Assembly: GCF_003837865.1 (NCBI RefSeq)
Contig: NZ_RQIS01000001.1
Coordinates: 437,699-501,698, forward strand
Reading direction: 5' to 3'
Length of the DNA: 64,000 nt
From: Paraburkholderia dinghuensis
GTDB lineage: Bacteria > Pseudomonadota > Gammaproteobacteria > Burkholderiales > Burkholderiaceae
Below the pieces are notes generated by a model that did no database searches, was not told the origin of the DNA, and was given only the letters and a program-made list of their open reading frames with translations. Shown one piece after another: positions 9,174 through 17,781 of this stretch (position 1 is its first letter; every line of letters begins with the position of its first letter). The translations under genes and the position numbers were made by a program.

Positions 9174-9179
9174 TAGAAT
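9174..9179 (+). promoter_or_regulatory. -10 element of a possibly leaderless ybgC transcript
   Basis: TAGAAT ends seven bases before the ATG at 9187, the spacing expected if transcription starts on the start codon. No good -35 was seen. mutL has the same arrangement. Confidence 0.4.
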
Positions 9180-9186
9180 GCGCGGC

Positions 9187-9696
9187 ATGGAAAGATCCAC
9201 CAGTCAGACGGGCGCGGCCCCGCCCGGGTCCGCGCAGGACTTTACGTGGCAGGTTCGCGTTTATTACGAAGACACGGACGCCGGCGGCATCGTGTTCTAC
9301 GCGAACTATCTCAAATTCTTCGAGCGCGCGCGGACCGAATGGCTGCGCGCGTGCGGCGTCGACCAGCGCCGCCTCGCCGAGGAAAACGGCGCGCTCTTCG
9401 TCGTGCGCAGTACGGCCATCGACTATCGCGCGCCGGCCCGCCTCGACGACATCGTGACGATCACCAGCAAGATTGAGAAGCTCGGCCGCGCGTCGGTCGA
9501 CTTCATGCAGGAAGCGTGGCGTGGCGAAACGCTGCTCGCAACAGGGAGCATTCGCGTCGCCTGCGTCGAAGGCGCCACCATGCGCCCCGCCGCCATTCCG
9601 GACCACGTGCACGACGCGTTGCGCCGTGGGCCGGGCAACGACGCACCGGCCGTGTCAACGGCCGCGCAGTTATTTCCGTTGATACGACGCCAGTGA
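9187..9696 (+). CDS. ybgC: Tol-Pal acyl-CoA thioesterase YbgC
   Basis: A 169-residue single-hotdog thioesterase. The motif VRVYYEDTDAGGIVFYANYLKF with catalytic Asp at about residue 31 is diagnostic of YbgC. It hydrolyses acyl-CoA or acyl-ACP thioesters at the inner membrane and opens the Tol-Pal operon. Two in-frame ATGs exist (9178 and 9187). The later one is chosen because a -10-like TAGAAT ends seven bases before it; neither has a ribosome site. tolQ begins 130 bases downstream. Confidence 0.9.
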   Translation: MERSTSQTGAAPPGSAQDFTWQVRVYYEDTDAGGIVFYANYLKFFERARTEWLRACGVDQRRLAEENGALFVVRSTAIDYRAPARLDDIVTITSKIEKLGRASVDFMQEAWRGETLLATGSIRVACVEGATMRPAAIPDHVHDALRRGPGNDAPAVSTAAQLFPLIRRQ

Positions 9697-9826
9697 ACTC
9701 GCGCCAGTCAATTTGGGACCAAGCAGGGTTCGACCGCACTCGCGCGGAGGATTCCCGCTTGCACGCAGGAAGCCTCGCAACGCCAAGCCGCCGCTCGCCC
9801 TTTGCGGGACGTTACAACGAACCTAT

Positions 9827-10504
9827 ATGAACTCAACTCAAGATCTTTCGATCATTTCTCTCGTTCTTAATGCGAGTGTGCTGGCTCAGGCGGTAATGGG
9901 GCTGCTCCTGCTGCTCTCCGTGATTTCGTGGACCTTTATCTTCCGCAAGTGGTTTGCGATTCGCCGCGCCCGCACGCAAACCGAGCGCTTCGAGCGCGAT
10001 TTCTGGTCCGGCGGCGACCTGCAGGCCCTGTATCAGAGCGCCGCGAACAACCGGCACACGATCGGTGCGCTCGAACGCATCTTCGAATCGGGCATGCGCG
10101 AATTCCTGAAGGCGAAAGAAAAGCGCCTGAACAATCCGGACGCCGTGCTCGACGGCGCGCGCCGCGCGATGCGGGCCGCGTTCCAGCGCGAGATGGACGC
10201 GCTTGAGGCCAACCTGTCGTTCCTCGCATCGGTGGGTTCGGTCAGCCCGTATATCGGTCTCTTCGGCACCGTCTGGGGGATCATGAACGCATTCCGCGGT
10301 CTCGCGAACGTGCAACAGGCGACGCTTGCGAACGTTGCGCCCGGCATCGCCGAAGCACTCACCGCAACCGCCATCGGTCTCTTCGCCGCGATTCCGGCTG
10401 TCGTCGCCTACAACAGCTACGCGCACGACATCGACCGCCTCGCGATTCGCTTCGAAACGTTCATCGAAGAGTTCTCGAATATCCTGCAGCGTCAGGCCCA
10501 CTAA
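9827..10504 (+). CDS. tolQ: Tol-Pal proton-channel subunit TolQ
   Basis: A 225-residue MotA/TolQ/ExbB-family inner-membrane protein with three hydrophobic helices (about 15-38, 130-155 and 170-195) and a cytoplasmic loop between the first two. With TolR it uses the proton gradient to energise TolA, which drives outer-membrane invagination at division. The conserved stretch GSVSPYIGLFGTVWGIM is present. The ATG at 9827 gives the family start MNSTQDLSII. Confidence 0.95.
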   Translation: MNSTQDLSIISLVLNASVLAQAVMGLLLLLSVISWTFIFRKWFAIRRARTQTERFERDFWSGGDLQALYQSAANNRHTIGALERIFESGMREFLKAKEKRLNNPDAVLDGARRAMRAAFQREMDALEANLSFLASVGSVSPYIGLFGTVWGIMNAFRGLANVQQATLANVAPGIAEALTATAIGLFAAIPAVVAYNSYAHDIDRLAIRFETFIEEFSNILQRQAH

Positions 10505-10521
10505 TCTTCAAGGAGTCGGAG

Positions 10522-10968
10522 ATGGGAGGCTCAGTTCGATCGAGCATGCGCGGCAACCGCTCGCGCCGCGCAATGGCCGACATCAACGTCGTGCCGTACA
10601 TCGACGTGATGCTGGTGCTGCTCGTGATCTTCATGGTCACGGCGCCGCTGATCGCGCCGTCGATCGTCAACCTGCCGACTGTCGGCGGCGCGGCGCCACA
10701 GCAGCAAACGCCACCGGTCGTGGTCAACATTCGCGCTGACGGAAATCTGAGCGTACGCTACAAGGATGATTCCGGCGCCAGCCAGCAGGAAGACATGACG
10801 CGGGCCGACCTCGTCGGCTTCGTCGCCCAGCGCGAGCAGAGCCATCCCGACCAGCCGGTCGTGATCGCGGCCGACAAGTCCGTCAAGTACGAGACCGTGA
10901 TGAACGTGATGTCCGACCTGAAGGCACAGGGCGTCAAACGCGTCGGACTGCTCGTTAAACCGCAATGA
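10522..10968 (+). CDS. tolR: Tol-Pal subunit TolR
   Basis: A 148-residue ExbD/TolR-family protein with one N-terminal membrane helix. The segment MADINVVPYIDVMLVLLVIFM carries the conserved Asp that couples to proton flow, and a periplasmic domain follows. AAGGAGTCGGAG precedes the ATG. The last four bases overlap the tolA start as ATGA, indicating translational coupling. Confidence 0.95.
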   Translation: MGGSVRSSMRGNRSRRAMADINVVPYIDVMLVLLVIFMVTAPLIAPSIVNLPTVGGAAPQQQTPPVVVNIRADGNLSVRYKDDSGASQQEDMTRADLVGFVAQREQSHPDQPVVIAADKSVKYETVMNVMSDLKAQGVKRVGLLVKPQ

Positions 10969-11960
10969 CCCGCAAGCAATCCAGCTATCCGGTACAGCCT
11001 CCGCGTGATCGCGGCACGGGACGTGCTTTTCTGCTTGCCGTGCTGATGCACGTGCTGCTCGGATTCTTCCTGTATCACGGCATCCACTGGCAGAACAGCA
11101 CACCGGCGGGCGCGGAAGCCGAACTGTGGACCGAGGTGCCGGACACGTCGACGCCACGGCCAGTGGCGCCGCCCGCGCCAGTCGCCCCTGCCCCACCGCA
11201 GCCGTCAGAGGAAGCCGACATCGCGCTACAGCAGCAAAAGCGCAAGCAGCAGGAAGCCGCGCGTCAGGCGCAGCTCGCCGAGCAGCAGCGTCTGCAACAG
11301 CAGCAGCAACAAGAAGCCGAGGCGAAGCGCCAGCAGCAACTCGCGGCCCAGCAGGCGGCGCAACTCGCCGCGCAACAGAAAGCGGCGAAGCTCAAGCAAC
11401 AGCAGGAACAGCAGGCCGCGGCCGCGAAGCTCAAGCAACAGCAACTGGAAGCGCAGAAGAAGCAACAGCAGCAGGAAGAAGATCAGAAGCAGGCGCAGCT
11501 CGAAGCGCAGAAGAAGGCCGAAGCCGATAAGGCGGCCAAAGCCAAGGCGCAAGCCGACGCGCAGGCGAAGAAGATGGACGCCGAACGGCGCGCGCGTATC
11601 GCGCAAATGCAAGGCCTCGCGGGTGGTGGCGAGAGCGCTGGTGGCAACGGTCTCGCAAAGAGTGGCACGGGTAGCGGCGCGGGCGGTACGGCAGCTTCGT
11701 CGGGTTACGCGGAGAAGGTGCAGCGCCTCGTGCGCCAGCACATCATCTGGCCCGGCTCGACGGAAGGTCTCGAAACGGTGGTAGCGGTGCGTTGCGCGGC
11801 CACCGGGACGCTGCTCAATGCGACCATCACCCGTTCCAGCGGCAATCCACAGTGGGACGCCGCGGCTTTGCGCGCGGTCCAGCAGTCAGATCCGATGCCG
11901 CTCGACAAGGACGGCAAGGCACCATCGAGTTTTACAATTATCTTGCGCCCTGGCGGTTGA
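10965..11960 (+). CDS. tolA: Tol-Pal periplasm-spanning protein TolA
   Basis: A 331-residue protein with three visible parts. The first is a membrane anchor near residues 15-35 (AFLLAVLMHVLLGFF). The second is a long Gln/Ala/Lys-rich coiled-coil helix from about 85 to 205 that crosses the periplasm. The third is a C-terminal TonB-like domain from about 240 that binds Pal and TolB. The Gln-rich helix is more Gln-rich than E. coli TolA, as is common in Burkholderia. It overlaps tolR by four bases. Confidence 0.94.
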   Translation: MTRKQSSYPVQPPRDRGTGRAFLLAVLMHVLLGFFLYHGIHWQNSTPAGAEAELWTEVPDTSTPRPVAPPAPVAPAPPQPSEEADIALQQQKRKQQEAARQAQLAEQQRLQQQQQQEAEAKRQQQLAAQQAAQLAAQQKAAKLKQQQEQQAAAAKLKQQQLEAQKKQQQQEEDQKQAQLEAQKKAEADKAAKAKAQADAQAKKMDAERRARIAQMQGLAGGGESAGGNGLAKSGTGSGAGGTAASSGYAEKVQRLVRQHIIWPGSTEGLETVVAVRCAATGTLLNATITRSSGNPQWDAAALRAVQQSDPMPLDKDGKAPSSFTIILRPGG

Positions 11961-12078
11961 GGGCGGCCCCAGGGGGCGCAGGCGTGCAATAGCGAATTAG
12001 CGGAACGATTAGCGCTTATTCGGGTCTCTTTGCTGTTGCACGATGTTACAAAATAGCTCTTTCAGGAAACATCACAGC

Positions 12079-13371
12079 ATGAGTTTGATGACAAAGCTTG
12101 GTCTGCGAACCCTTGTCGCGTCTTGTTTGATCACGGCCGGCAGTGCGGCGCATGCGCAACTCAACGTACTCGTGACGGGTATCGGCTCAACCCAGTTTCC
12201 GATCGCGACGGCAAATTTCGCCAACGAGGCGAGTTCGCCCGAACAGGTGAGCGCCATCGTGCGCGCGGACCTGGCGCGCAGCGGCAAGTTCACCAACATC
12301 GATGCGGGTAGTGCGCCCGTTTCGGAGAACGATTCGGTTGATCTCGGCAGCTGGAAAGCCAAGGGCGCGAACGCGTTCGTGTCGGGCAGCGTGAACAAGC
12401 TCGCGAACGGCCAGTACGAAGTGCGCTTCAAGCTTTACGACACCGTCAAGGGAGAAAGCCTCGGCGGCCTCGTGCTCCAGAGCCCCCCGAGCGGGCTGCG
12501 CATGAGCGCGCACAAGGTCGCGGACTACATCTATCAGAAGCTGCTCGGCGACCGCGGCGTGTTCGCCACGCGACTGTCATACGTCATCAAGACGGGCAAC
12601 CGCTATCAATTGCAGATTTCCGACTCCGACGGCCAGGACGCGCACATCGCACTGTCGAGCCCGGAGCCGATCATCTCGCCGGCGTGGTCGCCCGACGGCA
12701 CCAAGGTCGCCTACGTTTCGTTCGAAAAGAAGAAACCGATCGTATACGTGCATGACCTGCCGACCGGCCGCCGCGTGATCATCTCGGACCAGAAGGGCAA
12801 CAATTCGGCGCCCGCCTGGTCGCCGGACGGGCGCACGCTCGCCGTTGCACTGTCGCGCACTGGCAACACGCAGATCTTCGCCGTCAACGCCGACGGTAGC
12901 GGTCTGCGCCGCCTCACGCAAGGCACGACGATCGACACGGAACCCACCTACTCTCCTGACGGCCAGTGGATTTACTTCACCAGCGATCGCGGTGGCCAGC
13001 CGCAGATCTACAAGATGCCAGCCCAGGGCGAAAGCACTGGCGCCGCGCAGCGCGTAACGTTCACCGGCAACTACAATACGAGCCCGCGGGTCAGCCAGGA
13101 CGGCAAGCAGCTCGCTTACATCTCGCGAACGGGCGGCGGATTCAAGCTGTACATCCAGGACCTGCAGTCGGGCGTCGCAACGGCGCTCACCGACACCACA
13201 CATGACGAATCGCCAAGCTTCGCGGCGAACGGTCAGTACATTCTTTACGCCACTCAGGTGAACGGCCGTGGCGTGCTGGCCGCTGTATCGACCGACGGTC
13301 GTACGCGGCAAATCCTGTCCGTTCAGGGCGGCATCGTTCGCGAGCCGTCCTGGGGCCCCTTCATGCAATGA
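12079..13371 (+). CDS. tolB: Tol-Pal periplasmic protein TolB
   Basis: A 430-residue secreted protein: signal peptide ending at about AAHA/QLNV, an alpha/beta N-terminal domain, then a six-bladed propeller visible as repeats of [21 protein letters not shown] and [12 protein letters not shown]. TolB binds Pal and the TolA C-terminal domain and helps Pal move to division sites. The ATG at 12079 follows AGGAAA; an upstream in-frame ATG at 12043 would spoil the signal peptide. It is separated from tolA by 118 bases. Confidence 0.95.
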   Translation: MSLMTKLGLRTLVASCLITAGSAAHAQLNVLVTGIGSTQFPIATANFANEASSPEQVSAIVRADLARSGKFTNIDAGSAPVSENDSVDLGSWKAKGANAFVSGSVNKLANGQYEVRFKLYDTVKGESLGGLVLQSPPSGLRMSAHKVADYIYQKLLGDRGVFATRLSYVIKTGNRYQLQISDSDGQDAHIALSSPEPIISPAWSPDGTKVAYVSFEKKKPIVYVHDLPTGRRVIISDQKGNNSAPAWSPDGRTLAVALSRTGNTQIFAVNADGSGLRRLTQGTTIDTEPTYSPDGQWIYFTSDRGGQPQIYKMPAQGESTGAAQRVTFTGNYNTSPRVSQDGKQLAYISRTGGGFKLYIQDLQSGVATALTDTTHDESPSFAANGQYILYATQVNGRGVLAAVSTDGRTRQILSVQGGIVREPSWGPFMQ

Positions 13372-13389
13372 CACTTCAGGAGAGCAAAA

Positions 13390-13899
13390 ATGATGTCGAA
13401 TAAAGTCCGCTTGACCTTGGCCGTTTTGATGATCGGCGCGCTGGCAGCGTGTAAGTCGGGTGTCAAGCCCAACGAAAACGCTAACGCTGGCGCTATGAGC
13501 ACGCAGCCGAACCCGAACGCTGTCGCGCAAGTGAACGTCGATGAACTCAACAATCCGAACAGCCCGCTCGCCAAGCGCAGCGTGTACTTCGACTTCGACA
13601 GCTACACCGTGCGCGACGAGTTCCAGTCGGTGCTGCAAGCTCACGCGCAGTATCTGAAGGCACATCCGGAGCGTCACGTCCTGATCCAGGGCAACACCGA
13701 CGAGCGTGGCACGAGCGAGTACAACCTGGCACTGGGCCAGCGTCGTGCTGAAGCCGTCCGCCGTGCACTGTCGCTGATGGGCGTGCCGGATTCGCAGATG
13801 GAAGCTGTCAGCCTCGGTAAGGAAAAGCCGGTTGCGCTCGGCCACGACGAAGCATCGTGGGCGCAGAATCGCCGTGCTGACCTCGTGTACCAACAGTAA
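13390..13899 (+). CDS. pal: Peptidoglycan-associated lipoprotein Pal
   Basis: A 169-residue outer-membrane lipoprotein. The lipobox LAAC puts the acylated Cys at residue 21, and an Asn/Ala-rich linker follows. The OmpA-like domain (about 60-165) contains NTDERGTSEYNLALGQRRAEAV, the diaminopimelate-binding motif. It anchors the outer membrane to peptidoglycan and is the partner of TolA and TolB. AGGAGAG precedes the start, which is a double ATG. Confidence 0.96.
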   Translation: MMSNKVRLTLAVLMIGALAACKSGVKPNENANAGAMSTQPNPNAVAQVNVDELNNPNSPLAKRSVYFDFDSYTVRDEFQSVLQAHAQYLKAHPERHVLIQGNTDERGTSEYNLALGQRRAEAVRRALSLMGVPDSQMEAVSLGKEKPVALGHDEASWAQNRRADLVYQQ

Positions 13900-13923
13900 C
13901 CGACGTATTGGATGAAGGGGCGT

Positions 13924-14673
13924 ATGTCGCACCGTTTCTCCCCGCTGCGGACAGCCGCAGCAGCCTGCGTGGCTAGTGTCGCTTTCATGTCGATGCCGGC
14001 GCACGCGGGCCTCTTCGATGATGATCAGGCACGCCAGGCGATTCTCGACCTGCGAGCGAAGACGGACAACCTGGCTGGCCAGCTGTCCGCCGCGCAACGC
14101 ACGATTCTCGATCAGTCCAACCACCTCGACCAGCTGAACCAGCAGGTCGCGACGCTGCGTGGGCAGAACGAGGATCTGGCGAATCAGTTGGCGACCGTGC
14201 AGAAGCAACAGAAGGACTACTACACGGATCTGGACACGCGTATCAAGAAGTTCGAGCCGCAGCAGCAAACCGTGGACGGCATGCAAGGCACGGTCCAGCC
14301 GGGTGAGACGGACGCGTTCAACGCCGCTTCGCAGCAATTCCGCAGCGGTGACTTCAAGAACGCTGCAGCGTCCTTCCGCAGCTTCATCGCCAAGTTCCCG
14401 GATAGCCCTTACCAGCCGACCGCGCAGTTCTGGCTCGGCAACGCGCTCTACGCGCTGAAGGACTACAAGGGTTCGACGGCGACGTGGCAGAACGTGGTCA
14501 AGAGCTATCCGCAGCATCCGCGGGCGCCTGAGGCCCTGCTCGCGATTGCGAACAATCAGATCGAGCAAGGGCAGAAGGCCGCGGCCAAGCGCACGCTCGA
14601 GCAGATCGTTTCGCAATACGGTAGCTCGGACGTGGCCCAGACGGCGCAGAGCAAGTTATCCCAGCTCAAGTGA
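13924..14673 (+). CDS. cpoB: Cell division coordinator CpoB (YbgF)
   Basis: A 249-residue periplasmic protein with a signal peptide (cleavage near AHA/GLFDDD), a coiled-coil segment (about 35-85) and a C-terminal TPR domain (FNAASQQFRSGDFKNAAASF onward) typical of CpoB/YbgF. In E. coli it links the Tol machine to PBP1B during septal synthesis. The ATG at 13924 is chosen because AAGGGG lies just before it; an ATG at 13912 is in frame. It is the last gene of the tol-pal operon and is followed by a terminator. Confidence 0.93.
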   Translation: MSHRFSPLRTAAAACVASVAFMSMPAHAGLFDDDQARQAILDLRAKTDNLAGQLSAAQRTILDQSNHLDQLNQQVATLRGQNEDLANQLATVQKQQKDYYTDLDTRIKKFEPQQQTVDGMQGTVQPGETDAFNAASQQFRSGDFKNAAASFRSFIAKFPDSPYQPTAQFWLGNALYALKDYKGSTATWQNVVKSYPQHPRAPEALLAIANNQIEQGQKAAAKRTLEQIVSQYGSSDVAQTAQSKLSQLK

Positions 14674-14735
14674 GCGCTGCTGGACGCGGTTTCGCGCGGC
14701 ACTCGCCGCGCGACACGCCTCTCGCGTGAAGATAC

Positions 14736-14772
14736 AAAGGCCCGGGGCACGGTGTGTCCCGGGCCTTTGTCG
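14736..14772 (+). terminator. Terminator of the tol-pal operon
   Basis: An 11-bp stem (AAAGGCCCGGG, 14736-14746; CCCGGGCCTTT, 14758-14768) with an 11-base loop and a short T run lies 63 bases after cpoB. Confidence 0.8.
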
Positions 14773-14797
14773 TTCCTGAGCGCGGGCGGCAGCGTCG

Positions 14798-14826
14798 TTG
14801 ACACCGGGCCCGGCCGCAGCTATAAT
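14798..14826 (+). promoter_or_regulatory. Full-consensus sigma-70 promoter of tRNA-Lys
   Basis: TTGACA (14798-14803), a 17-base spacer and TATAAT (14821-14826) match the sigma-70 consensus at every position, 14 bases before the tRNA. Confidence 0.9.
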
Positions 14827-14840
14827 TCCGCTTCTCTTTT

Positions 14841-14916
14841 GGGTCGTTAGCTCAGCTGGTAGAGCAGCGGACTTTTAATCCGTTGGTCACAGGTTCGAAT
14901 CCCGTACGGCCTACCA
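14841..14916 (+). tRNA. tRNA-Lys (anticodon TTT)
   Basis: A 76-base tRNA with encoded CCA. The acceptor stem GGGTCGT/ACGGCCT includes G-U pairs. The D-arm TAGCTCAGCTGGTAGAGC, anticodon loop CTTTTAA with TTT at positions 34-36, and T-arm GGTTCGAATCC are all standard. It stands alone behind its own promoter and ahead of its own terminator. No integrase or duplicated 3' end was found nearby. Confidence 0.97.
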
Positions 14917-14924
14917 AAAGATTC

Positions 14925-14956
14925 AAGGGCTTAGCTTCGGCTAAGCCCTTTTCTTT
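14925..14956 (+). terminator. Terminator after tRNA-Lys
   Basis: An 11-bp stem AAGGGCTTAGC (14925-14935) and GCTAAGCCCTT (14940-14950) with a TTCG tetraloop is followed by TTCTTTT, eight bases after the tRNA end. Confidence 0.9.
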
Positions 14957-15085
14957 TGGGCAACCCGTTTTGTGCAATCCACGTGTAGCCCTGCCAGAAA
15001 TTGGCGATCGGGGTAGCCCGGGGACAGCCACCTTCGCCCGCGCAACACAAACCGAACCGCCAGATACCGCTCACGAGCATTCCAC

Positions 15086-16075
15086 CTATCGCCGCGCCGC
15101 AGCGACCGCGGGTACGGTGAGCCCTGGCAGCGGCGAGTTTCGTGCACCCGCCGCATCATCGGGGACGGTTGTCGTCGTTGATGTGTCGTCCTGCATGAGC
15201 GCCATTTCCGACTTCTTGTTGAGGACGATGATGCTGATGCGTCGGTTCTCCGGATCCAGCGGGTCTGCCTTGTTCAGGTTCTGCGTCGCAGCGAGTCCAA
15301 GGACACGCATAACCTTGCCAGTGTCGAGGCCGCCTGCAATCAACTCGCGACGCGACGCGTTCGCCCGGTCAGTGGAGAGTTCCCAGTTGCTGTAGCCCTT
15401 CTCACCGTCCGGGTACGGAACGGCGTCCGTGTGCCCCTGAACAATGATCCGGTTGGGTACGCTGTTGAGCGTGCCTCCGATCGCCCTGAGGATGTCGCGC
15501 ATATACGGCTCGACCGTGTCCCGCGCGGTCGCGAACATCGGGCGCTTCTGCGAATCCACGATCTCGATACGCAAACCCATGAGCGTCGAGTCAATGCGGA
15601 TCTGTTGTTTGTATTGCCGAAGGGCTGGGTTGGCCTGTAATGCCGCCATCAACTTGATCTGAAGGTCATGCAGACGAACCTGCTCCTGCATCGCGATATT
15701 GCCGCTCTGCAGTTTGGTGGCGTCGTCGTCCGCCCTCTGCGCTGAGTGCGCGGCCCGGTCGATGCGCCCATCCGTTTGCCGGGTATCGCCCTGGCGATCA
15801 ATGGCGACGTCCCGGCCTCCAGCCTTGAGGGCGCCCGAATCGACAGCGCTGCGGTCCCCACTCCACAAGGTCAGTTTGAGGGGCTGTTTGAAGTAGTCGG
15901 CGACCCCCTGAACCTGAACTGTTGTCTCCATGGTCAGTAGCCACATCAGCAGGAAAAAGGCCATCATCGCGGTCATGAAGTCCGCGTAAGCGAGCTTCCA
16001 CGCCCCACTGCGATGAACCTTGCAATCGGGCATGACGTGCCTCACGACGATCTTTCGATCCCTGTTCCTCCCCAT
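15086..16075 (-). CDS. motB: Orphan MotB-like stator/OmpA-domain protein
   Basis: A 329-residue protein of the MotB family. A basic N-terminus leads into one membrane helix, WKLAYADFMTAMMAFFLLMW, with the proton-conducting Asp at residue 32, the same number as in E. coli MotB. A plug/linker region follows, and then an OmpA-like peptidoglycan-binding domain at about 185-305 (VQGHTDAVPY, NWELSTDRANASRREL). No motA gene is adjacent; in most genomes motA and motB are paired. The ATG at 16075 follows GGGAGA and gives MGRNRDRK. It is convergent with tRNA-Lys. Confidence 0.85.
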   Translation of the reverse strand: MGRNRDRKIVVRHVMPDCKVHRSGAWKLAYADFMTAMMAFFLLMWLLTMETTVQVQGVADYFKQPLKLTLWSGDRSAVDSGALKAGGRDVAIDRQGDTRQTDGRIDRAAHSAQRADDDATKLQSGNIAMQEQVRLHDLQIKLMAALQANPALRQYKQQIRIDSTLMGLRIEIVDSQKRPMFATARDTVEPYMRDILRAIGGTLNSVPNRIIVQGHTDAVPYPDGEKGYSNWELSTDRANASRRELIAGGLDTGKVMRVLGLAATQNLNKADPLDPENRRISIIVLNKKSEMALMQDDTSTTTTVPDDAAGARNSPLPGLTVPAVAAARR

Positions 16076-16516
16076 CACCGATTCTCCCAGGCTGGTTGAC
16101 TGCGCCCGACTCCGTTGCCTCTTGCATGAATAGTGGTCCATGCCGCCGGATAGCTGAATTACGGCAGAATCGCAGGTAGTCTTGATCGCCCAAGGTTGCC
16201 ATTGGACAAACTATCGAAGTGCCGGTCCGCGCTTTCAGTCACCAGGATGCATCTGGCCGTTCCATCGGCACCGCATTTTCAAACGACCGCACATCCTCCA
16301 CGCTTTGCTCGAAGTGCCTTACAAAATCCCCCAAGGGCATCTCGAAAGCTCTGATGCGTGCATCTCATCAGAGCATCCACCGCTGTGCGCTATCGCTTGG
16401 CAACTCGTCCGAAACCATAAAAAAAAGCCCGCGCACATCACGTGCGCGGGCTCTTTTGTGCCACGCGAAGCGCCATCGACACGATGGCGCTTCACATCAT
16501 CGCCGGATACCGGGTA
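16076..16516. other. Intergenic region, orphan motB to bcnB
   Basis: 441 bases hold the upstream region of the motB-like gene and, at the right edge, the terminator of the lipocalin operon (16418-16451). Nothing else was recognised. Confidence 0.4.
16418..16451 (-). terminator. Terminator of the lcoA-bcnA-bcnB operon
   Basis: A 10-bp stem GCCCGCGCAC (16427-16436) and GTGCGCGGGC (16442-16451), read on the minus strand, is followed by a run of eight or more T (the A tract at 16419-16426). It lies 65 bases after the bcnB stop. Confidence 0.85.
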
Positions 16517-17098
16517 TCAGTCGGCCTTGACGCCTTCCACCTGGATCTGCAGCGTCGTCGCCATCTTGAAGCCGTAGCTCTCACCCCAGTTCACGCCGTA
16601 GTCGGCACGGTTGAACTCGGCCTTCGCGTCGGCGCCGCACACTTCGCGCTTGAGCATCGGGTTCTGGAAGCACTTGAACGAATCGATCTTCAGGTTCAGC
16701 GGCTTCGTCACGCCATGCAGCGTGAACGTCCCGATCACTTCCACCGGCTTGTCGCCGTCAAAGCGGATCGACGTGCCCTTGTACGTCGCAGTCGGATACT
16801 TGTCGATGTCGAGGAACTCGGTCGAGCGCACGTGCTTGTCGAGCGCGGCGTCGCCCGTGTCGATCGACGAGGCGTCGATGGTCACGTCCACCGTGCCAGT
16901 CTTCGCAGCGCGATCGAGCACGACCGTACCCGACGACTTCGTGAACTTGCCGCGCCACACCGAAACGCCGCCGAAGTGATCGGCTTCGAAGCTCGGATAC
17001 GTGTGTTTCGGATCGACGTTGTAGGTGGTCGGGGCGGCAATCGCGGGCGTCGCGATGGCGGCGGCGAGCGCGGCTGCCGCGAAAATCGTGGTCTTCAT
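16517..17098 (-). CDS. bcnB: YceI-family bacterial lipocalin (BcnB-type)
   Basis: A 193-residue secreted YceI-fold protein: signal peptide ending at [11 protein letters not shown], then the eight-stranded lipocalin-like barrel with the typical start [19 protein letters not shown]. YceI barrels bind polyprenoid or quinone-like lipids. The gene order cytochrome b561, YceI, YceI corresponds to lcoA-bcnA-bcnB of Burkholderia cenocepacia. There BcnA is reported to sequester antibiotics outside the cell, and the operon is linked to membrane peroxyl-radical detoxification. The assignment to BcnB rests on gene order. It starts 61 bases after bcnA. Confidence 0.85.
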   Translation of the reverse strand: MKTTIFAAAALAAAIATPAIAAPTTYNVDPKHTYPSFEADHFGGVSVWRGKFTKSSGTVVLDRAAKTGTVDVTIDASSIDTGDAALDKHVRSTEFLDIDKYPTATYKGTSIRFDGDKPVEVIGTFTLHGVTKPLNLKIDSFKCFQNPMLKREVCGADAKAEFNRADYGVNWGESYGFKMATTLQIQVEGVKAD

Positions 17099-17159
17099 GA
17101 CGTGATTCCTGATAGGGGTTAAGCGGGGTTAGCCGGATGAAACGAAAAACGCGCGCGCG

Positions 17160-17738
17160 TCAGTGCGCGGCGGTCACGATGTGAAACTTGATTTGCACGT
17201 CGTCGGCGACGACCGACGTGTCCTTCCACTCGCCCGTGCCGATGCCGTACACGAGGCGCTTGATCGGCAGCGCGCCGTCGAACACCTGGTTCGCGCCGTC
17301 CTTGTGGTACTGCACAGGCAAGACGACGTCGGTCGTCTTGCCCCGGATCGTCAGCTTGCCCGCCACGGAATATGCGCCGTTCGCGCCCGGCTGAATGCGC
17401 GTGGAGACGAACGTCGCATGCGGGAAATGCGCGGCATCGAACCACTCGTCGCCCGCGACTTCCTGGTTGTATTCGGGCGCGCCGATGTCGAAGCTCGCGA
17501 CATCGATATCGATCTTCGCGCTCGCGGCCGCGACGTTGGACGGATCGAAACGCACGTCGGCGTTGATACGGTTGAAGTGGCCTTCCACAGGTACGTTCAT
17601 CTGCTTGAAGACCGCGGTAACGGAGTTTTTCGCGGCGACGGCAGCCGCGGCGTTGGCGTTCGCGCCGAAGCTCACGCTGAAAGCTGCGGCGGCGGCAAGC
17701 GCGGCCACTGATGCGGTATGGGCGAGACGTTTGATCAT
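17160..17738 (-). CDS. bcnA: YceI-family bacterial lipocalin (BcnA-type)
   Basis: A 192-residue secreted YceI-fold protein. The ATG at 17738 gives an Ala-rich signal peptide (MIKRLAHTASVAALAAAAAF, cleavage near ANANA). The mature part contains GHFNRINADVRFDP and the KLTIRGKTTDVVLPV strand pair of the family. It is adjacent to the cytochrome b561 gene as in Burkholderia bcnA, whose product captures hydrophobic antibiotics extracellularly. It shares only the fold signature, not close identity, with the neighbouring bcnB, so the pair is old rather than a recent duplication. Confidence 0.86.
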   Translation of the reverse strand: MIKRLAHTASVAALAAAAAFSVSFGANANAAAAVAAKNSVTAVFKQMNVPVEGHFNRINADVRFDPSNVAAASAKIDIDVASFDIGAPEYNQEVAGDEWFDAAHFPHATFVSTRIQPGANGAYSVAGKLTIRGKTTDVVLPVQYHKDGANQVFDGALPIKRLVYGIGTGEWKDTSVVADDVQIKFHIVTAAH

Positions 17739-17781
17739 GGCGGTCGATCCGGTGGTGAGGAGTGTCACGGGGACGTTGGGT

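Noticed and set aside
11220..11580. CAG-rich repeats as a microsatellite or tandem repeat
   Set aside because: They encode the Gln/Ala/Lys-rich coiled coil of TolA and are not a regular tandem array.
12577..14616. 679-codon open frame on the minus strand across tolB, pal and cpoB
   Set aside because: It is antisense to three well-recognised genes, has no domain, and its length follows from GC-rich codon bias.
14841..14916. tRNA-Lys as an integration site for a genomic island
   Set aside because: No integrase, no duplicated tRNA 3' end and no composition break nearby.
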